From: an uncultured Erysipelotrichaceae bacterium
Lineage (GTDB): Bacteria > Bacillota_I > Bacilli_A > RF39 > UBA660
Direction of reading: 5' to 3'
DNA length: 20,134 nt
NCBI GenBank assembly: GCA_902783215.1
Contig: CACZQD010000015.1
Coordinates: forward strand, 1 to 20,134
Shown piece by piece: positions 1-7,147 of this stretch; position 1 is the first letter of the stretch; every line of letters starts with the position of its first letter. The notes under the pieces were generated by a model, which saw nothing but the letters and a program-made list of their open reading frames with translations, had not been told where the DNA came from and searched no databases. Made by a program: the position numbers and the translations under genes.

Positions 1-270
<270 letters not shown>

Positions 271-320
271 AAATAATTTTATTTGAATTCGTTTTTTTCC
301 TAACTAATTTGAATTGACAT

Positions 321-339
321 TTTGCTCAGTTTTCAAAGA
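321..339 (-). promoter_or_regulatory. boxA-like rRNA leader antitermination element
   Basis: On the minus strand this reads TCTTTGAAAACTGAGCAAA, in the transcribed leader between promoter P2 and the 16S gene. It matches the TCTTTGAAAACT leader element found upstream of 16S in Bacilli, where boxA recruits Nus-type antitermination factors. Function is inferred from position and sequence similarity. Confidence 0.6.
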
Positions 340-370
340 TCATTCCGCTTTTCCCGTGAAAAGCATTACA

Positions 371-399
371 AGTATATCAAAAACAAAAATCATTGTCAA
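371..399 (-). promoter_or_regulatory. rRNA operon promoter P2
   Basis: On the minus strand, -35 TTGACA (399-394), a 17-nt spacer and -10 TATACT (376-371). This is one base from the sigma-A consensus at optimal spacing. The predicted transcription start is near 364, giving a leader of about 95 nt before the 16S gene. Confidence 0.85.
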
Positions 400-463
400 G
401 CTTTTTTCTCAACTTTTTTTATTTTTTTTACTTGTTTCGCTCACTTCCTGTGCGCGTGTAAAT

Positions 464-492
464 AATATATCAAAAAACATCAACGATGTCAA
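464..492 (-). promoter_or_regulatory. rRNA operon promoter P1
   Basis: On the minus strand, -35 TTGACA (492-487), a 17-nt spacer and -10 TATATT (469-464). It lies exactly 93 bp upstream of P2 and shares GCTTGACA and TTTTTGATATA with it, so the two look like diverged copies. The upstream stretch to about 530 is A/T-rich, as an UP element would be. With P2 and the boxA-like site this accounts for most of the gene-free interval 271-584. Confidence 0.85.
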
Positions 493-542
493 GCAAAAAA
501 ATGAATTTTTTTAAATTTTGTCATTTTTTGTTTGCACTTGCC

Positions 543-560
543 AAAAATTGATCAGTTTTT
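543..560. repeat. Imperfect 18-bp palindrome
   Basis: AAAAATTGATCAGTTTTT is a palindrome around TGATCA with one G/T mismatch. It lies between the end of the DUF402 gene and the rRNA promoters. With no loop or clear U-tract it is a poor intrinsic terminator. It could be an operator or chance in AT-rich DNA. Confidence 0.3.
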
Positions 561-584
561 GTTATCATTTCTTTATATTATATG

Positions 585-1145
585 TTAGTTTTCTTGATTA
601 ATTCCTATTTTGTTTTCTTCTTTTAACATATAGTAATTATCTAAATATTTATAATTACTAGCTGAATCAAACATAATAGAAGCTGACTTATAATCTTTAA
701 TTAGTTCTTCCAAACCAGCATGTATAACTTTATCTAATGAATCTGAATACTTCATTCTTTTTTTATGATATTCGTATTCTAATTCATCTAGAATTTTATA
801 TGAGCCATTTGGAAAAATTCTTAAATCTAAATCATAATCAATATATTTAATAGTATTTTCTTCTATTATATATGGAGTTGCAATATTACAATAATAATAA
901 ATACCATCTTTTTTCATTTGTGCTATTATGTTATACCATTTATCTTTAAAAAAATACATAATAGCTGGTTCTTTAGTTTTCCAAACTGGACCTTGTCTTT
1001 CAGTAACAGTTGTTTTGTTATTTCCAAATACCAAATAATCTTTTTTTATATCCAGTAGTACCGCCTCATCCCAAGAACGATATATTTCCTTGTCATGTTT
1101 ATAACAATGTATTTGAAATAAATCTCCTAAAAACATTTTTTTCAC
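585..1145 (-). CDS. DUF402 family nucleoside tri-/diphosphate phosphatase
   Basis: The protein has the signature of the Firmicutes DUF402 enzymes (B. subtilis YgaC, S. aureus Ntdp type), Mg-dependent cytoplasmic phosphatases acting on nucleoside tri- and diphosphates. Visible family blocks are the N-terminal SYKHD-like segment (CYKHDKEIYRSW), TKEPAIMYFF, DGIYYYCNIATP, KYIDYDLDLRIFPNG and a basic helical C-terminus. The length of about 186 residues is normal. The reading frame is open up to a GTG at 1154, but that GTG lies inside the ribosome binding site AGGTGA (1156-1151). The GTG at 1145, spaced 5 nt from it, is the better start, and ATG 1136 is an alternative. The gene sits just downstream of the protease terminator and has its own extended -10. 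The family assignment is firm; substrate preference is inferred. Confidence 0.85.
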   Translation of the reverse strand: MKKMFLGDLFQIHCYKHDKEIYRSWDEAVLLDIKKDYLVFGNNKTTVTERQGPVWKTKEPAIMYFFKDKWYNIIAQMKKDGIYYYCNIATPYIIEENTIKYIDYDLDLRIFPNGSYKILDELEYEYHKKRMKYSDSLDKVIHAGLEELIKDYKSASIMFDSASNYKYLDNYYMLKEENKIGINQEN

Positions 1146-1161
1146 TTCAATCACCTATAAA

Positions 1162-1174
1162 TTATTGTAACATA
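1162..1174 (-). promoter_or_regulatory. Extended -10 promoter for the DUF402 gene
   Basis: On the minus strand TGTTACAAT (-10 TACAAT at 1169-1164) follows the poly-T of the preceding terminator. There is no good -35, so the TGn extension would carry it. Transcription would start near 1157, immediately before the ribosome binding site, giving a leader of only about 12 nt. Confidence 0.5.
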
Positions 1175-1177
1175 TTT

Positions 1178-1209
1178 CAAAAAAAAAGTAAGCAATTATT
1201 ACTTACTTT
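1178..1209 (-). terminator. Intrinsic terminator of the S41 protease gene
   Basis: The minus strand forms an 8-bp stem AAAGTAAG (1209-1202) / CTTACTTT (1192-1185) with a 9-nt loop, followed by a run of T (1187-1178). The stop codon of the protease lies in the loop. Confidence 0.85.
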
Positions 1210-2422
1210 CCAAATATTTAATAGCAGCTTGAAGTTGATTATCATCTTCATCCTTGTGTGTTTCATTATATTTTTTATCTAACTTAACTTCATCAGTTGG
1301 TTTGATACCTTTAGTATCATTAACCCAATTACCTTTTGGAGTTAACCATTTTTTAGTAGTTATTTTATATTGCTGCCCATTTGTCATTGTTACCATTTCC
1401 TGAACAGTACCCTTACCATAAGTTTTTTCACCAAAAAATTTACAATCATAATTTTCCATTAAACTAGATATCAATATTTCTGATGCCGATGCACTATCAC
1501 CATTTCCTAATAGTACTATTTCATATTTTTTATTGCTATCTGACATACCATGATATTTTTTCGTACGCTTACCAACTTGAATTTGATATGTAACTTGGTT
1601 TCGTTTTAACAATTTTTCTAGAATTGCTTCTACAGATACCAAATGTCCACCAGTATTACTTCGAACATCAATAATTAATGAATCAATCTTATTTTTTTCT
1701 AATTTTCTTAATTCTTTTTCGAATTGACTAACTGTATTATTCGCAAAAATAGAAATATAAAGATAACCTATTTTTTTATTATTACGTTCATATGTTTCAG
1801 ATACAACAGAATTAATCACTACATTACTTTTATTTACAGTAATCTTTTCTTCTTTTTCATCTCTTAATATAGTTACTTCAAATTTAGTCTTATTACTATT
1901 TAATACTGCATTGCTAAATTGCGCAGGCGTTTTATCTGCAATTGATTTATTATTTAGTTCAGTAATATAATCACCAACTTTTAATCCTGCCTTGTCAGCT
2001 GGAGAATCTTTAAATACATATAATATTAGCATTGCCTTCTTTTCCGTATCTTTGGCAATTTGAACACCCAATCCTTTATACTCTCCATCTAAACTAATAT
2101 TAAAACTAGACGACTCTTCTTTATCCATATATACAGAATATGGATCATCTAATGATTCCATCATTCCAGATATCGCGCTATCAATCAATTTCTCTTTATC
2201 AACCTTTTTATAATAATTATCAATAATATAATTATAGTTTTTAACAAAATTTTTTAAATTTTTATCTTGATATTGAGCTGAGTTACTTATTGAAAAAAAA
2301 TTAAATGATAATAAATTTTTTATATTCCCCAAACAAAAACCTAATAATAGACTAATTATAAAAGTAATAGTAACTAATATCATAACTTCTGACTTTTTAA
2401 ATGTTTTTTTATCTTTTTTCAT
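1199..2422 (-). CDS. S41 family C-terminal processing peptidase (CtpA/CtpB type)
   Basis: This is a membrane-anchored serine protease that trims or degrades extracytoplasmic proteins from their C-termini. A basic N-terminus is followed by one membrane segment (about residues 12-32). A PDZ domain spans about 112-200, with GEYKGLGV and SPADKAGLKVGD. The catalytic core contains DVRSNTGGHL (normally DLRNNPGG), the nucleophile Ser312 in SASASE and the general base Lys337 in YGKGTVQ. The length of 407 residues is typical, but the C-terminal peptidoglycan-binding domain of some relatives is absent. Ribosome binding site AAGAAGGTG lies 5 nt before the ATG. The gene stands alone between a divergent promoter region and its own terminator. 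Confidence 0.95.
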   Translation of the reverse strand: MKKDKKTFKKSEVMILVTITFIISLLLGFCLGNIKNLLSFNFFSISNSAQYQDKNLKNFVKNYNYIIDNYYKKVDKEKLIDSAISGMMESLDDPYSVYMDKEESSSFNISLDGEYKGLGVQIAKDTEKKAMLILYVFKDSPADKAGLKVGDYITELNNKSIADKTPAQFSNAVLNSNKTKFEVTILRDEKEEKITVNKSNVVINSVVSETYERNNKKIGYLYISIFANNTVSQFEKELRKLEKNKIDSLIIDVRSNTGGHLVSVEAILEKLLKRNQVTYQIQVGKRTKKYHGMSDSNKKYEIVLLGNGDSASASEILISSLMENYDCKFFGEKTYGKGTVQEMVTMTNGQQYKITTKKWLTPKGNWVNDTKGIKPTDEVKLDKKYNETHKDEDDNQLQAAIKYLESK

Positions 2423-2451
2423 ATATACACCTTCTTAAACATAAATATATC

Positions 2452-2481
2452 ATATCATATTTTAAAGAAATGTGCTACAAT
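2452..2481. promoter_or_regulatory. Interlocked divergent promoters (protease / RNHCP gene)
   Basis: On the plus strand an extended -10 TGCTACAAT (TACAAT at 2476-2481) would start transcription about 9 nt before the RNHCP ATG. On the minus strand -35 TTGTAG (2480-2475), a 17-nt spacer and TGATAT (2457-2452) could drive the protease. The two elements overlap, so simultaneous use would be mutually exclusive. The plus-strand element is the stronger of the two. Confidence 0.4.
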
Positions 2482-2496
2482 ATTCATGGTGATTTA

Positions 2497-2799
2497 ATGA
2501 AAAAATTTAATATGATAGATGAAGAATTTATTTGTAATAATTGTAATAGAAAAGTAAGCCCTTTAAAATATAGTGCTAGAGACCATTGTCCTTACTGTTT
2601 ATATTCAAAACATGTAGATATAAACCCTGGTGATAGAGCAAACAATTGCCAAGGTTTGTTAAAACCAATTGATATAGAAAAATATAAAGATACATATAAG
2701 ATAATTTTTGAATGTCTAAAATGTCATAAAATTCATAAAAACATTATGGCCAATGATGATAACTATGATGAAATACTTAAAATATCGTCAAACAAATAA
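2497..2799 (+). CDS. RNHCP domain zinc-binding protein
   Basis: A 100-residue protein with four short metal-ligand clusters: C13-x2-C16, C31-x2-C34, C51 and C73-x2-C76. The central block RDHCPYCLYSKHVD matches the RNHCP family signature, with RDHCP in place of RNHCP. The family is small, probably zinc-binding and of unknown function. The reading frame is open further upstream to 2401, but that part has low-complexity, hydrophobic content and overlaps the divergent promoter. The ATG at 2497 has GGTGA 4 nt upstream. It is transcribed opposite to its neighbours and converges on the gene at 2806. Confidence 0.85.
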   Translation: MKKFNMIDEEFICNNCNRKVSPLKYSARDHCPYCLYSKHVDINPGDRANNCQGLLKPIDIEKYKDTYKIIFECLKCHKIHKNIMANDDNYDEILKISSNK

Positions 2800-2815
2800 A
2801 AAGAGCTAAAAGCTC
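2798..2815 (-). terminator. Intrinsic terminator between convergent genes
   Basis: GAGCT (2803-2807), a 3-nt loop and AGCTC (2811-2815). On the minus strand the stem is followed by TTTTT (2802-2798), so it terminates the 2806 gene, whose TAG stop lies in the hairpin. The stem may also serve the plus-strand RNHCP gene weakly. Confidence 0.7.
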
Positions 2816-3489
2816 CATATATCATCATCCGACTCTTTATTCTTTATTTCTGGAAGATGAATATTTGTATCAACTTCCTTTTTTTCTTTTGATAAAGATA
2901 ATGGCGTTAACTGAAATTCATCCATATATTTTTTTAATTCATCACTAATTATAGGTCGTTCAGGTAATACTTTATCAAAATATTCTTCAAATTCTTCAAA
3001 ATTTTCTTCTTCTAATGGTTCTTCATTTGCTTCCGTATCGACCTCTACTTGTGCATTATTATTTGAGGGTGCTGATTCAAAGGCAAAATCAATATTATCA
3101 TTAGAGTTTTCCATTTCATTAGATTGTTCACTAACATTTTCATTTAAAGAAGCATCCCCTACAATACCTTCCTCATTTTCATCATCATTTTTTTGTGTTT
3201 CGTTAACTTCCATAGTAGTATCAGGAAATTCAAAACCAGAAAAAGTTTCTTCTTTTCCATCAGCAACATCCAGTGTTTCCATTTGTTCATTATTTGTGCT
3301 TTCAACTTTTTGAAGATCATTTTTTGCAAGAACTTCATTTTTTTTCTTTTTTGGTGGCTTTTTATTGAATTCTTTGTTTACCAAACCATTAGATTCAGCA
3401 TAAAAACCAATAACCATCATAAGAGCAATCACACATATAACAATAATTAATACCCAATATTTTAAAATAAATACTACTATTGAATTCAT
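2806..3489 (-). CDS. Single-pass membrane protein with long acidic tail, unknown function
   Basis: I do not recognise a family. The 227-residue product has one N-terminal membrane segment (about 6-27, rich in V, I and L) and then a short basic patch (PPKKKKNE, about 45-52). About 120 residues follow that are dominated by E, D and N, including EEPLEEENFEEFEEYFD. The C-terminus is more mixed and ends DDDIWSF. The acidic part looks disordered. With few positive charges before the helix and KKPPKKKK after it, the tail is probably cytoplasmic, which is inference. It starts 10 nt after trmL ends, has GAGGG upstream, and closes an operon with the two preceding genes. Confidence 0.75.
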   Translation of the reverse strand: MNSIVVFILKYWVLIIVICVIALMMVIGFYAESNGLVNKEFNKKPPKKKKNEVLAKNDLQKVESTNNEQMETLDVADGKEETFSGFEFPDTTMEVNETQKNDDENEEGIVGDASLNENVSEQSNEMENSNDNIDFAFESAPSNNNAQVEVDTEANEEPLEEENFEEFEEYFDKVLPERPIISDELKKYMDEFQLTPLSLSKEKKEVDTNIHLPEIKNKESDDDIWSF

Positions 3490-3499
3490 ATTTTCCCTC

Positions 3500-4006
3500 T
3501 TATTCTTCTAAATATTTTTCTCCCTTAAATGGATCTGACATTAACAGATTCGGATAATTTTGTTGTCTTAATACTTCAAATAACATAATCGCTACACAAT
3601 TTGATAAATTGAGTGCTCGTATATTAGAGTTAATTGGTATACGCATACACTTATCCAAATACTTTGTTAATATCTCTTTTGGTATACCAGTACTTTCTTT
3701 ACCAAAAATTAAATAAATATTTTTATCACTGTCACTATAATCAAAAGCTGTATGAGGTTTTGTTCCATATCTTGTTAAAAAAAAGTATTCCCCATCATTT
3801 TGACTGACAAAATCATCCCAATTATCATAAACATGATAATCACAATGTTCAATATAGTTCACACCACTCCTTTTCATATAGCGATCACTTAAGGAAAAGC
3901 CAAGTGGTTTAATTAAATGTAATTTAGAACCAGTTCCTGCACATGTTCTCATTATATTTCCTGTGTTTTGTGGAATTTCTGGTTCAAATAAAACTATATT
4001 TACCAT
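3500..4006 (-). CDS. trmL: tRNA (cytidine(34)-2'-O)-methyltransferase TrmL
   Basis: A SPOUT-family methyltransferase that 2'-O-methylates the wobble nucleotide (C34 or cmnm5U34) of tRNA-Leu isoacceptors. All family blocks are present in order: the N-terminal NIVLFEPEIPQNTGNIMRT, the central LIFGKESTGIP, and the knot motif MRIPINSN followed by ALNLSNCVAIMLFEVLRQ, which forms the SAM site. The length of 168 residues is typical. Its ATG overlaps the TGG-TAA end of the upstream gene by 7 nt, with GAGG 7 nt upstream, which indicates translational coupling. Confidence 0.95.
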   Translation of the reverse strand: MVNIVLFEPEIPQNTGNIMRTCAGTGSKLHLIKPLGFSLSDRYMKRSGVNYIEHCDYHVYDNWDDFVSQNDGEYFFLTRYGTKPHTAFDYSDSDKNIYLIFGKESTGIPKEILTKYLDKCMRIPINSNIRALNLSNCVAIMLFEVLRQQNYPNLLMSDPFKGEKYLEE

Positions 4007-4458
4007 TTAATATCCTCAAAATTAAACTTACCTACATTTAATTTATCATATGTTTTAATAACTTTCTTATCCTTAATGATAATTATCATTGGATATTCTT
4101 CTTTAAAAGTATAATGATATTTTTGATTAAAGTTATTAACAAATTCTGAATCAATCATAGATGCATCTAAAAAGACAAATTGATTATATAAATTGTATTT
4201 TATAATTTTTTCTTTTAATTTTTTTTCTTCCTTATTATCAGATAAATTATATTTATCATCAATATATAGTACAGCAGTATCTTTTTCTAATAAATATGTA
4301 TCTAAATCTTTTAATGTTACCTCTGATAAATATTCAGATAACACAGACTTTTCTCGGTGACGATTATTATAAATATGAGCTAAAAAGAATGTAATTGCGA
4401 TTGTTGCAATAACAATTAACATAAGCCATACATAATTTTTCTTTGATATTTTTCTCAT
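4000..4458 (-). CDS. Membrane-anchored thioredoxin-fold-like protein without CxxC
   Basis: A 152-residue protein with a basic N-terminus, one membrane helix (about 9-28) and an extracytoplasmic domain of about 120 residues. That domain shows a thioredoxin-like order: strand TAVLYIDD, helix, strand QFVFLDASM, helix, then YPMIIIIKDKKVIKTYD. The last block resembles the cis-Pro strand and hairpin of thioredoxins. No CxxC or other cysteine pair is present, so redox activity is unlikely. The fold assignment is inference from pattern only. GGTGA lies 4 nt before the ATG. It overlaps trmL by 7 nt and so belongs to the same transcript. Confidence 0.7.
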   Translation of the reverse strand: MRKISKKNYVWLMLIVIATIAITFFLAHIYNNRHREKSVLSEYLSEVTLKDLDTYLLEKDTAVLYIDDKYNLSDNKEEKKLKEKIIKYNLYNQFVFLDASMIDSEFVNNFNQKYHYTFKEEYPMIIIIKDKKVIKTYDKLNVGKFNFEDIKW

Positions 4459-4503
4459 ACAATCACCATCCTAATATTATTTTAACATTTTAATAACAAT
4501 TTA

Positions 4504-5463
4504 TCAAGCCTCTGGCTCTTTTACTTCATCAATTGTAACAATTGGTAATTGAATACCCTCCTGTGTACATAAATCCTTAAATTTTTCACGAAAAGCATTT
4601 AATTCTTTAATAATTGCATCTGGATATATTCGCTTGCTATTTTTAATTGCAAAATATACATCATCAATTCCAACACTATTATGATTTTGATATAAGGCAT
4701 TCGAAAATGCAGCAGTAATAACAGAAAAACAAATATCAGGATACATTGCTCCCAAACCATAAACCCTCTTATATGGTCCAGTTGCAGATACAATAGATTC
4801 AACTAGCATTCTCGTAACATATTCATTATAACGAAACTTAATGCCTGTTTGTTTTTCAATTTTAGGTAAAGATCCCATTACAATATCAGTAGCTACCTTT
4901 TCAGTAGGTTCTAAGACATCGATACGATCAAATCTTCTTAAAAAAGCTCTATCTCGAACAATATAAGTATTATATTCAATATCAGTAGTTGCACCAATTA
5001 CTTTGACAGCACCTCGATCAATCACTGGTTTTAAGATATTAGCTAAATCCATTGGGCCATCCCCACTGCCACCAATTAATGTATGAACCTCATCAATAAA
5101 TAAAATCATTTTTTCTTCTTTTTTTAATTCTTCAACTAAAATAGATATAACTAACTCTTCTTTACCATTATATGTTAATTTTCCAATTAAAGCAGAAGAA
5201 TTAATCTTAACTACACGGTATCCTTGTAAAGCATTAGGAACTGTTTTATTCATAATACGGTAAGCAAGACCTTCAACTATAGCTGTTTTACCTATACCAG
5301 CTTTACCAACTAATAAACCTGATTTTTCAGGAGTTAATAAAACTATCATTAATTTTTTTAATTCTTCTTCACGAGATATTGATGGATCAGTTATATATTG
5401 CTTAGCAGTTAAATCCTCTCCATATGTTTTTAAAATACTAATTCCATTATAATCTGCATTCAT
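4504..5463 (-). CDS. Free-standing AAA+ ATPase resembling the ClpC/ClpB D1 domain
   Basis: A 319-residue ATPase corresponding to a single Clp-type D1 module. Visible elements are Walker A GKAGIGKT (53-60), a pore-loop-like TYNG (97-100, KYRG in ClpC), Walker B ILFIDE (120-125) followed by HTLIGG, sensor 1 GATT (157-160) and an arginine-finger pair in LRRF (175-178). The ClpC N-domain, middle domain, D2 ring and ClpP-binding loop are all absent. It could act as a remodelling ATPase or assemble with a partner not seen here. The frame includes an upstream TTG, but ATG 5463 is favoured, with AGGATGA 4 nt upstream. It is the only gene here ending in TGA, and an in-frame TAA follows directly. Confidence 0.85.
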   Translation of the reverse strand: MNADYNGISILKTYGEDLTAKQYITDPSISREEELKKLMIVLLTPEKSGLLVGKAGIGKTAIVEGLAYRIMNKTVPNALQGYRVVKINSSALIGKLTYNGKEELVISILVEELKKEEKMILFIDEVHTLIGGSGDGPMDLANILKPVIDRGAVKVIGATTDIEYNTYIVRDRAFLRRFDRIDVLEPTEKVATDIVMGSLPKIEKQTGIKFRYNEYVTRMLVESIVSATGPYKRVYGLGAMYPDICFSVITAAFSNALYQNHNSVGIDDVYFAIKNSKRIYPDAIIKELNAFREKFKDLCTQEGIQLPIVTIDEVKEPEA

Positions 5464-5547
5464 CAAATCATCCTCTCATAACAAAATAATTATATAATAA
5501 AATGAAAAAAAAAGAAAGTATTATTGATTAAATAATTTATTTATCAA

Positions 5548-5997
5548 CTACATACTCATCTTTTGATACATAATTAATTGGTCTGGAAGCAAATATATTT
5601 TATTATTCTGACTAATTACTTCATCAATACTATCATTAAAATTGTTTGTTAAACTATCTATCGTATCTCCTTCTTTAGTAATATAAATATTCATCCCACT
5701 ATTTGGAACAATTAATTGTTGATCAGGATATAAATAGTCATCTTTATTTAATCCATTTAACATCATTAAATTATCCACACTTATATTATAATCTTGCGCA
5801 ACTGAAAACGGAGTATCACCCTTTTTTACCGTATATATACCTAATACATTATTATTTTGAGCAGGAACAATAATGTATGAACCAGGATCTACACTTAAAA
5901 CCTTATTAATTTTATTTAACTCATCAACTGTAGTACCAACTTTATCAGCAATCGAATCAATAGTATCCCCAAAAGTTACTTGATATATTTCATACAT
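5548..5997 (-). CDS. Triple LysM-domain protein without signal peptide
   Basis: The 149-residue protein is almost entirely three LysM modules (about 3-45, 53-98 and 104-145). Each begins with a YxVxxGDT-type block (YQVTFGDTIDSIA, YTVKKGDTPFSVA, YITKEGDTIDSLT) and the first two end in an I(I/V)VP strand. LysM binds N-acetylglucosamine-containing glycans such as peptidoglycan. There is no signal peptide or membrane segment, so export is not explained. A cytoplasmic or spore-coat-like role, as for some Bacilli LysM proteins, is possible but unproven. The frame opens at a GTG (6009) that is part of the ribosome binding site. ATG 5997 lies 8 nt after AGGTGA and is the better start. Confidence 0.85.
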   Translation of the reverse strand: MYEIYQVTFGDTIDSIADKVGTTVDELNKINKVLSVDPGSYIIVPAQNNNVLGIYTVKKGDTPFSVAQDYNISVDNLMMLNGLNKDDYLYPDQQLIVPNSGMNIYITKEGDTIDSLTNNFNDSIDEVISQNNKIYLLPDQLIMYQKMSM

Positions 5998-6089
5998 ACA
6001 ACTTATCACCTCGCTATAATATATGATAATTTGCTATATTAGTTCTAAAAAAAGAAAAGAAGCATAATATTAGTTGAAAGGATGATACA

Positions 6090-6398
6090 ATGGATAAACA
6101 ACTACCAAAAATATATCATAATAAAATAAATAAAAATATAAGTAACAATTCAAAATACTTTTCTTCATCAGAAAGGCAAGAAAAGAAACAATTAGAAAAA
6201 CCTAAACATATTAACATTAGAAAAAAAATAAATGATATATTCTCATCTCCTAATTATATTTATAAAGCAAATGTTACTATAACAACAAAAGATAAAACGA
6301 TTAATGAAAGAATTATTGGTAGAAATAAAAATTATTTAATAACCATGGATAATAAAACTATACCTATTGATGATATTTTAGATATTGAATCAAATTAA
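6090..6398 (+). CDS. Small basic protein of unknown function
   Basis: A 102-residue product with two parts. A polar, Asn/Lys/Ser-rich N-terminal half (about 1-50) looks disordered. The C-terminal half (about 55-102) alternates strand-like segments (ANVTITTKD, INERIIGRNKNYLITM) and ends TIPIDDILDIE. That ending is reminiscent of small beta-barrel C-termini such as those of CotO-type spore coat proteins, but the similarity is weak and I do not assign a family. AAAGGATG lies upstream of the ATG. It is divergent from the LysM gene and ends at a clear terminator. Confidence 0.7.
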   Translation: MDKQLPKIYHNKINKNISNNSKYFSSSERQEKKQLEKPKHINIRKKINDIFSSPNYIYKANVTITTKDKTINERIIGRNKNYLITMDNKTIPIDDILDIESN

Positions 6399-6426
6399 AA
6401 TACGAGATAAACTCGTATTATTTTTT
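6399..6426 (+). terminator. Intrinsic terminator of the small basic protein gene
   Basis: An 8-bp stem AATACGAG (6399-6406) / CTCGTATT (6412-6419) with a 5-nt loop, followed by A and six T. It starts just after the TAA stop. The stem could also function on the minus strand, with a shorter U-tract. Confidence 0.85.
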
Positions 6427-6429
6427 ATT

Positions 6430-6452
6430 AAAAAGACACCTAACGTGCCTTT
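6430..6452 (-). terminator. Intrinsic terminator of the glucosaminidase-like gene
   Basis: On the minus strand AAAGGCAC (6452-6445), a 5-nt loop and GTGTCTTT (6439-6432), with one G-U pair, followed by further T. The TAG stop of the gene begins in the loop. Confidence 0.65.
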
Positions 6453-7048
6453 ATATAGTTTATATAATAGTTAATTCGTTCTGTCCAAGCACCAGATTCT
6501 GCATATCTTGGACCTATTGTTTCTGGAGTTGTTAGTCCTTTAGAAATAAAATTATCACGTAGATTATTAATAAATCCTCTGATTCCTTCATCTAAAGTTG
6601 GAAATGCAGCATAAGCACCACATCCACTACCTTTTTGGCCTCCAACATTATTACAAGTAGTAACCATCGCACTACAATTAAATGCACAACCAGTTTCTTG
6701 CAATATAATAGCTGTAGCCATATATGGATCTACTCCATTTTGTAATGAATATTCAGCAATTAAACTTCCTTTGCCTGACATAGCAGAAGTTAACGATTTA
6801 TCTAATTTAGCTGATAATTGTTCAATTGTCATATTATCATAAACAATTTCAGGATTATTTAAAATTTCCTTATTTTTATATTGATCTAAACTTTCACTAC
6901 CATTTATTAAAATATTAGCAGCTGCTACATTACTTTGTTTTGTATCAGTTTCTACAACAACAGTTGTATTTTTTATAAATAATACAAGAACTATTATCAT
7001 TATATCCATAATAGCAAAACTAACTAAAAATATATTTTTCTTCTTCAC
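6440..7048 (-). CDS. Membrane-anchored glucosaminidase/lysozyme-like cell wall protein
   Basis: The 202-residue protein has a basic start, one membrane helix (about 5-24) and a linker. Its C-terminal domain of about 110 residues has the pattern of the glucosaminidase/lysozyme-like superfamily: GVDPYMATAIILQETG (putative catalytic Glu), CNNVGGQKGSG, then FPTLDEGIRGFINNL and YAESGAWTERINYY. Such domains cleave peptidoglycan glycan strands outside the membrane. Four Cys cluster in CAFNCSAMVTTC and GSGCG, which suggests disulfides. The frame is open to 7123, but the promoter at 7089-7117 lies inside that extension. The GTG at 7048, 7 nt after AGGAG, is the start. Exact activity (glucosaminidase or lytic transglycosylase) is unresolved. 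Confidence 0.75.
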   Translation of the reverse strand: MKKKNIFLVSFAIMDIMIIVLVLFIKNTTVVVETDTKQSNVAAANILINGSESLDQYKNKEILNNPEIVYDNMTIEQLSAKLDKSLTSAMSGKGSLIAEYSLQNGVDPYMATAIILQETGCAFNCSAMVTTCNNVGGQKGSGCGAYAAFPTLDEGIRGFINNLRDNFISKGLTTPETIGPRYAESGAWTERINYYINYIKAR

Positions 7049-7088
7049 AATTACACTCCTATCTACAAACCCCCTGTGAAGTAATTTC

Positions 7089-7117
7089 ATGGTATCATTT
7101 ATAATTAGCTTTGTCAA
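7089..7117 (-). promoter_or_regulatory. Sigma-A promoter of the glucosaminidase-like gene
   Basis: On the minus strand, -35 TTGACA (7117-7112), a 17-nt spacer and -10 TACCAT (7094-7089), with a start near 7082. It rules out translation starts upstream of about 7082. Confidence 0.75.
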
Positions 7118-7118
7118 A

Positions 7119-7147
7119 TTCACAAAAGTTCGAAAAAGCCATAGAAT
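7119..7147 (+). promoter_or_regulatory. Sigma-A promoter of the PnuC-type gene
   Basis: -35 TTCACA (7119-7124), a 17-nt spacer and -10 TAGAAT (7142-7147). The -35 abuts the -35 of the divergent promoter with one base between. The leader would be about 10 nt, too short for an NAD+ or thiamine riboswitch. Confidence 0.55.

Noticed and set aside
515..550. Possible third rRNA promoter (TTGGCA with CAAAAT on the minus strand)
   Set aside because: The -10 is poor, the spacer is 18 nt and the position breaks the 93-bp periodicity of P1 and P2.
1010..1282. Plus-strand frame of 90 codons with hydrophobic product
   Set aside because: It is antisense to the DUF402 gene and protease and crosses a terminator. 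Its Phe/Leu/Ile-rich content is typical of antisense AT-rich coding DNA.
5490..5535. Terminator after the LysM gene and promoter of the AAA+ gene
   Set aside because: The hairpin (TTGATAAATAA / TTATTTAATCAA) has a bulge and practically no loop. The TATAAT at 5489-5494 has no recognisable -35. Both are plausible but not supportable.
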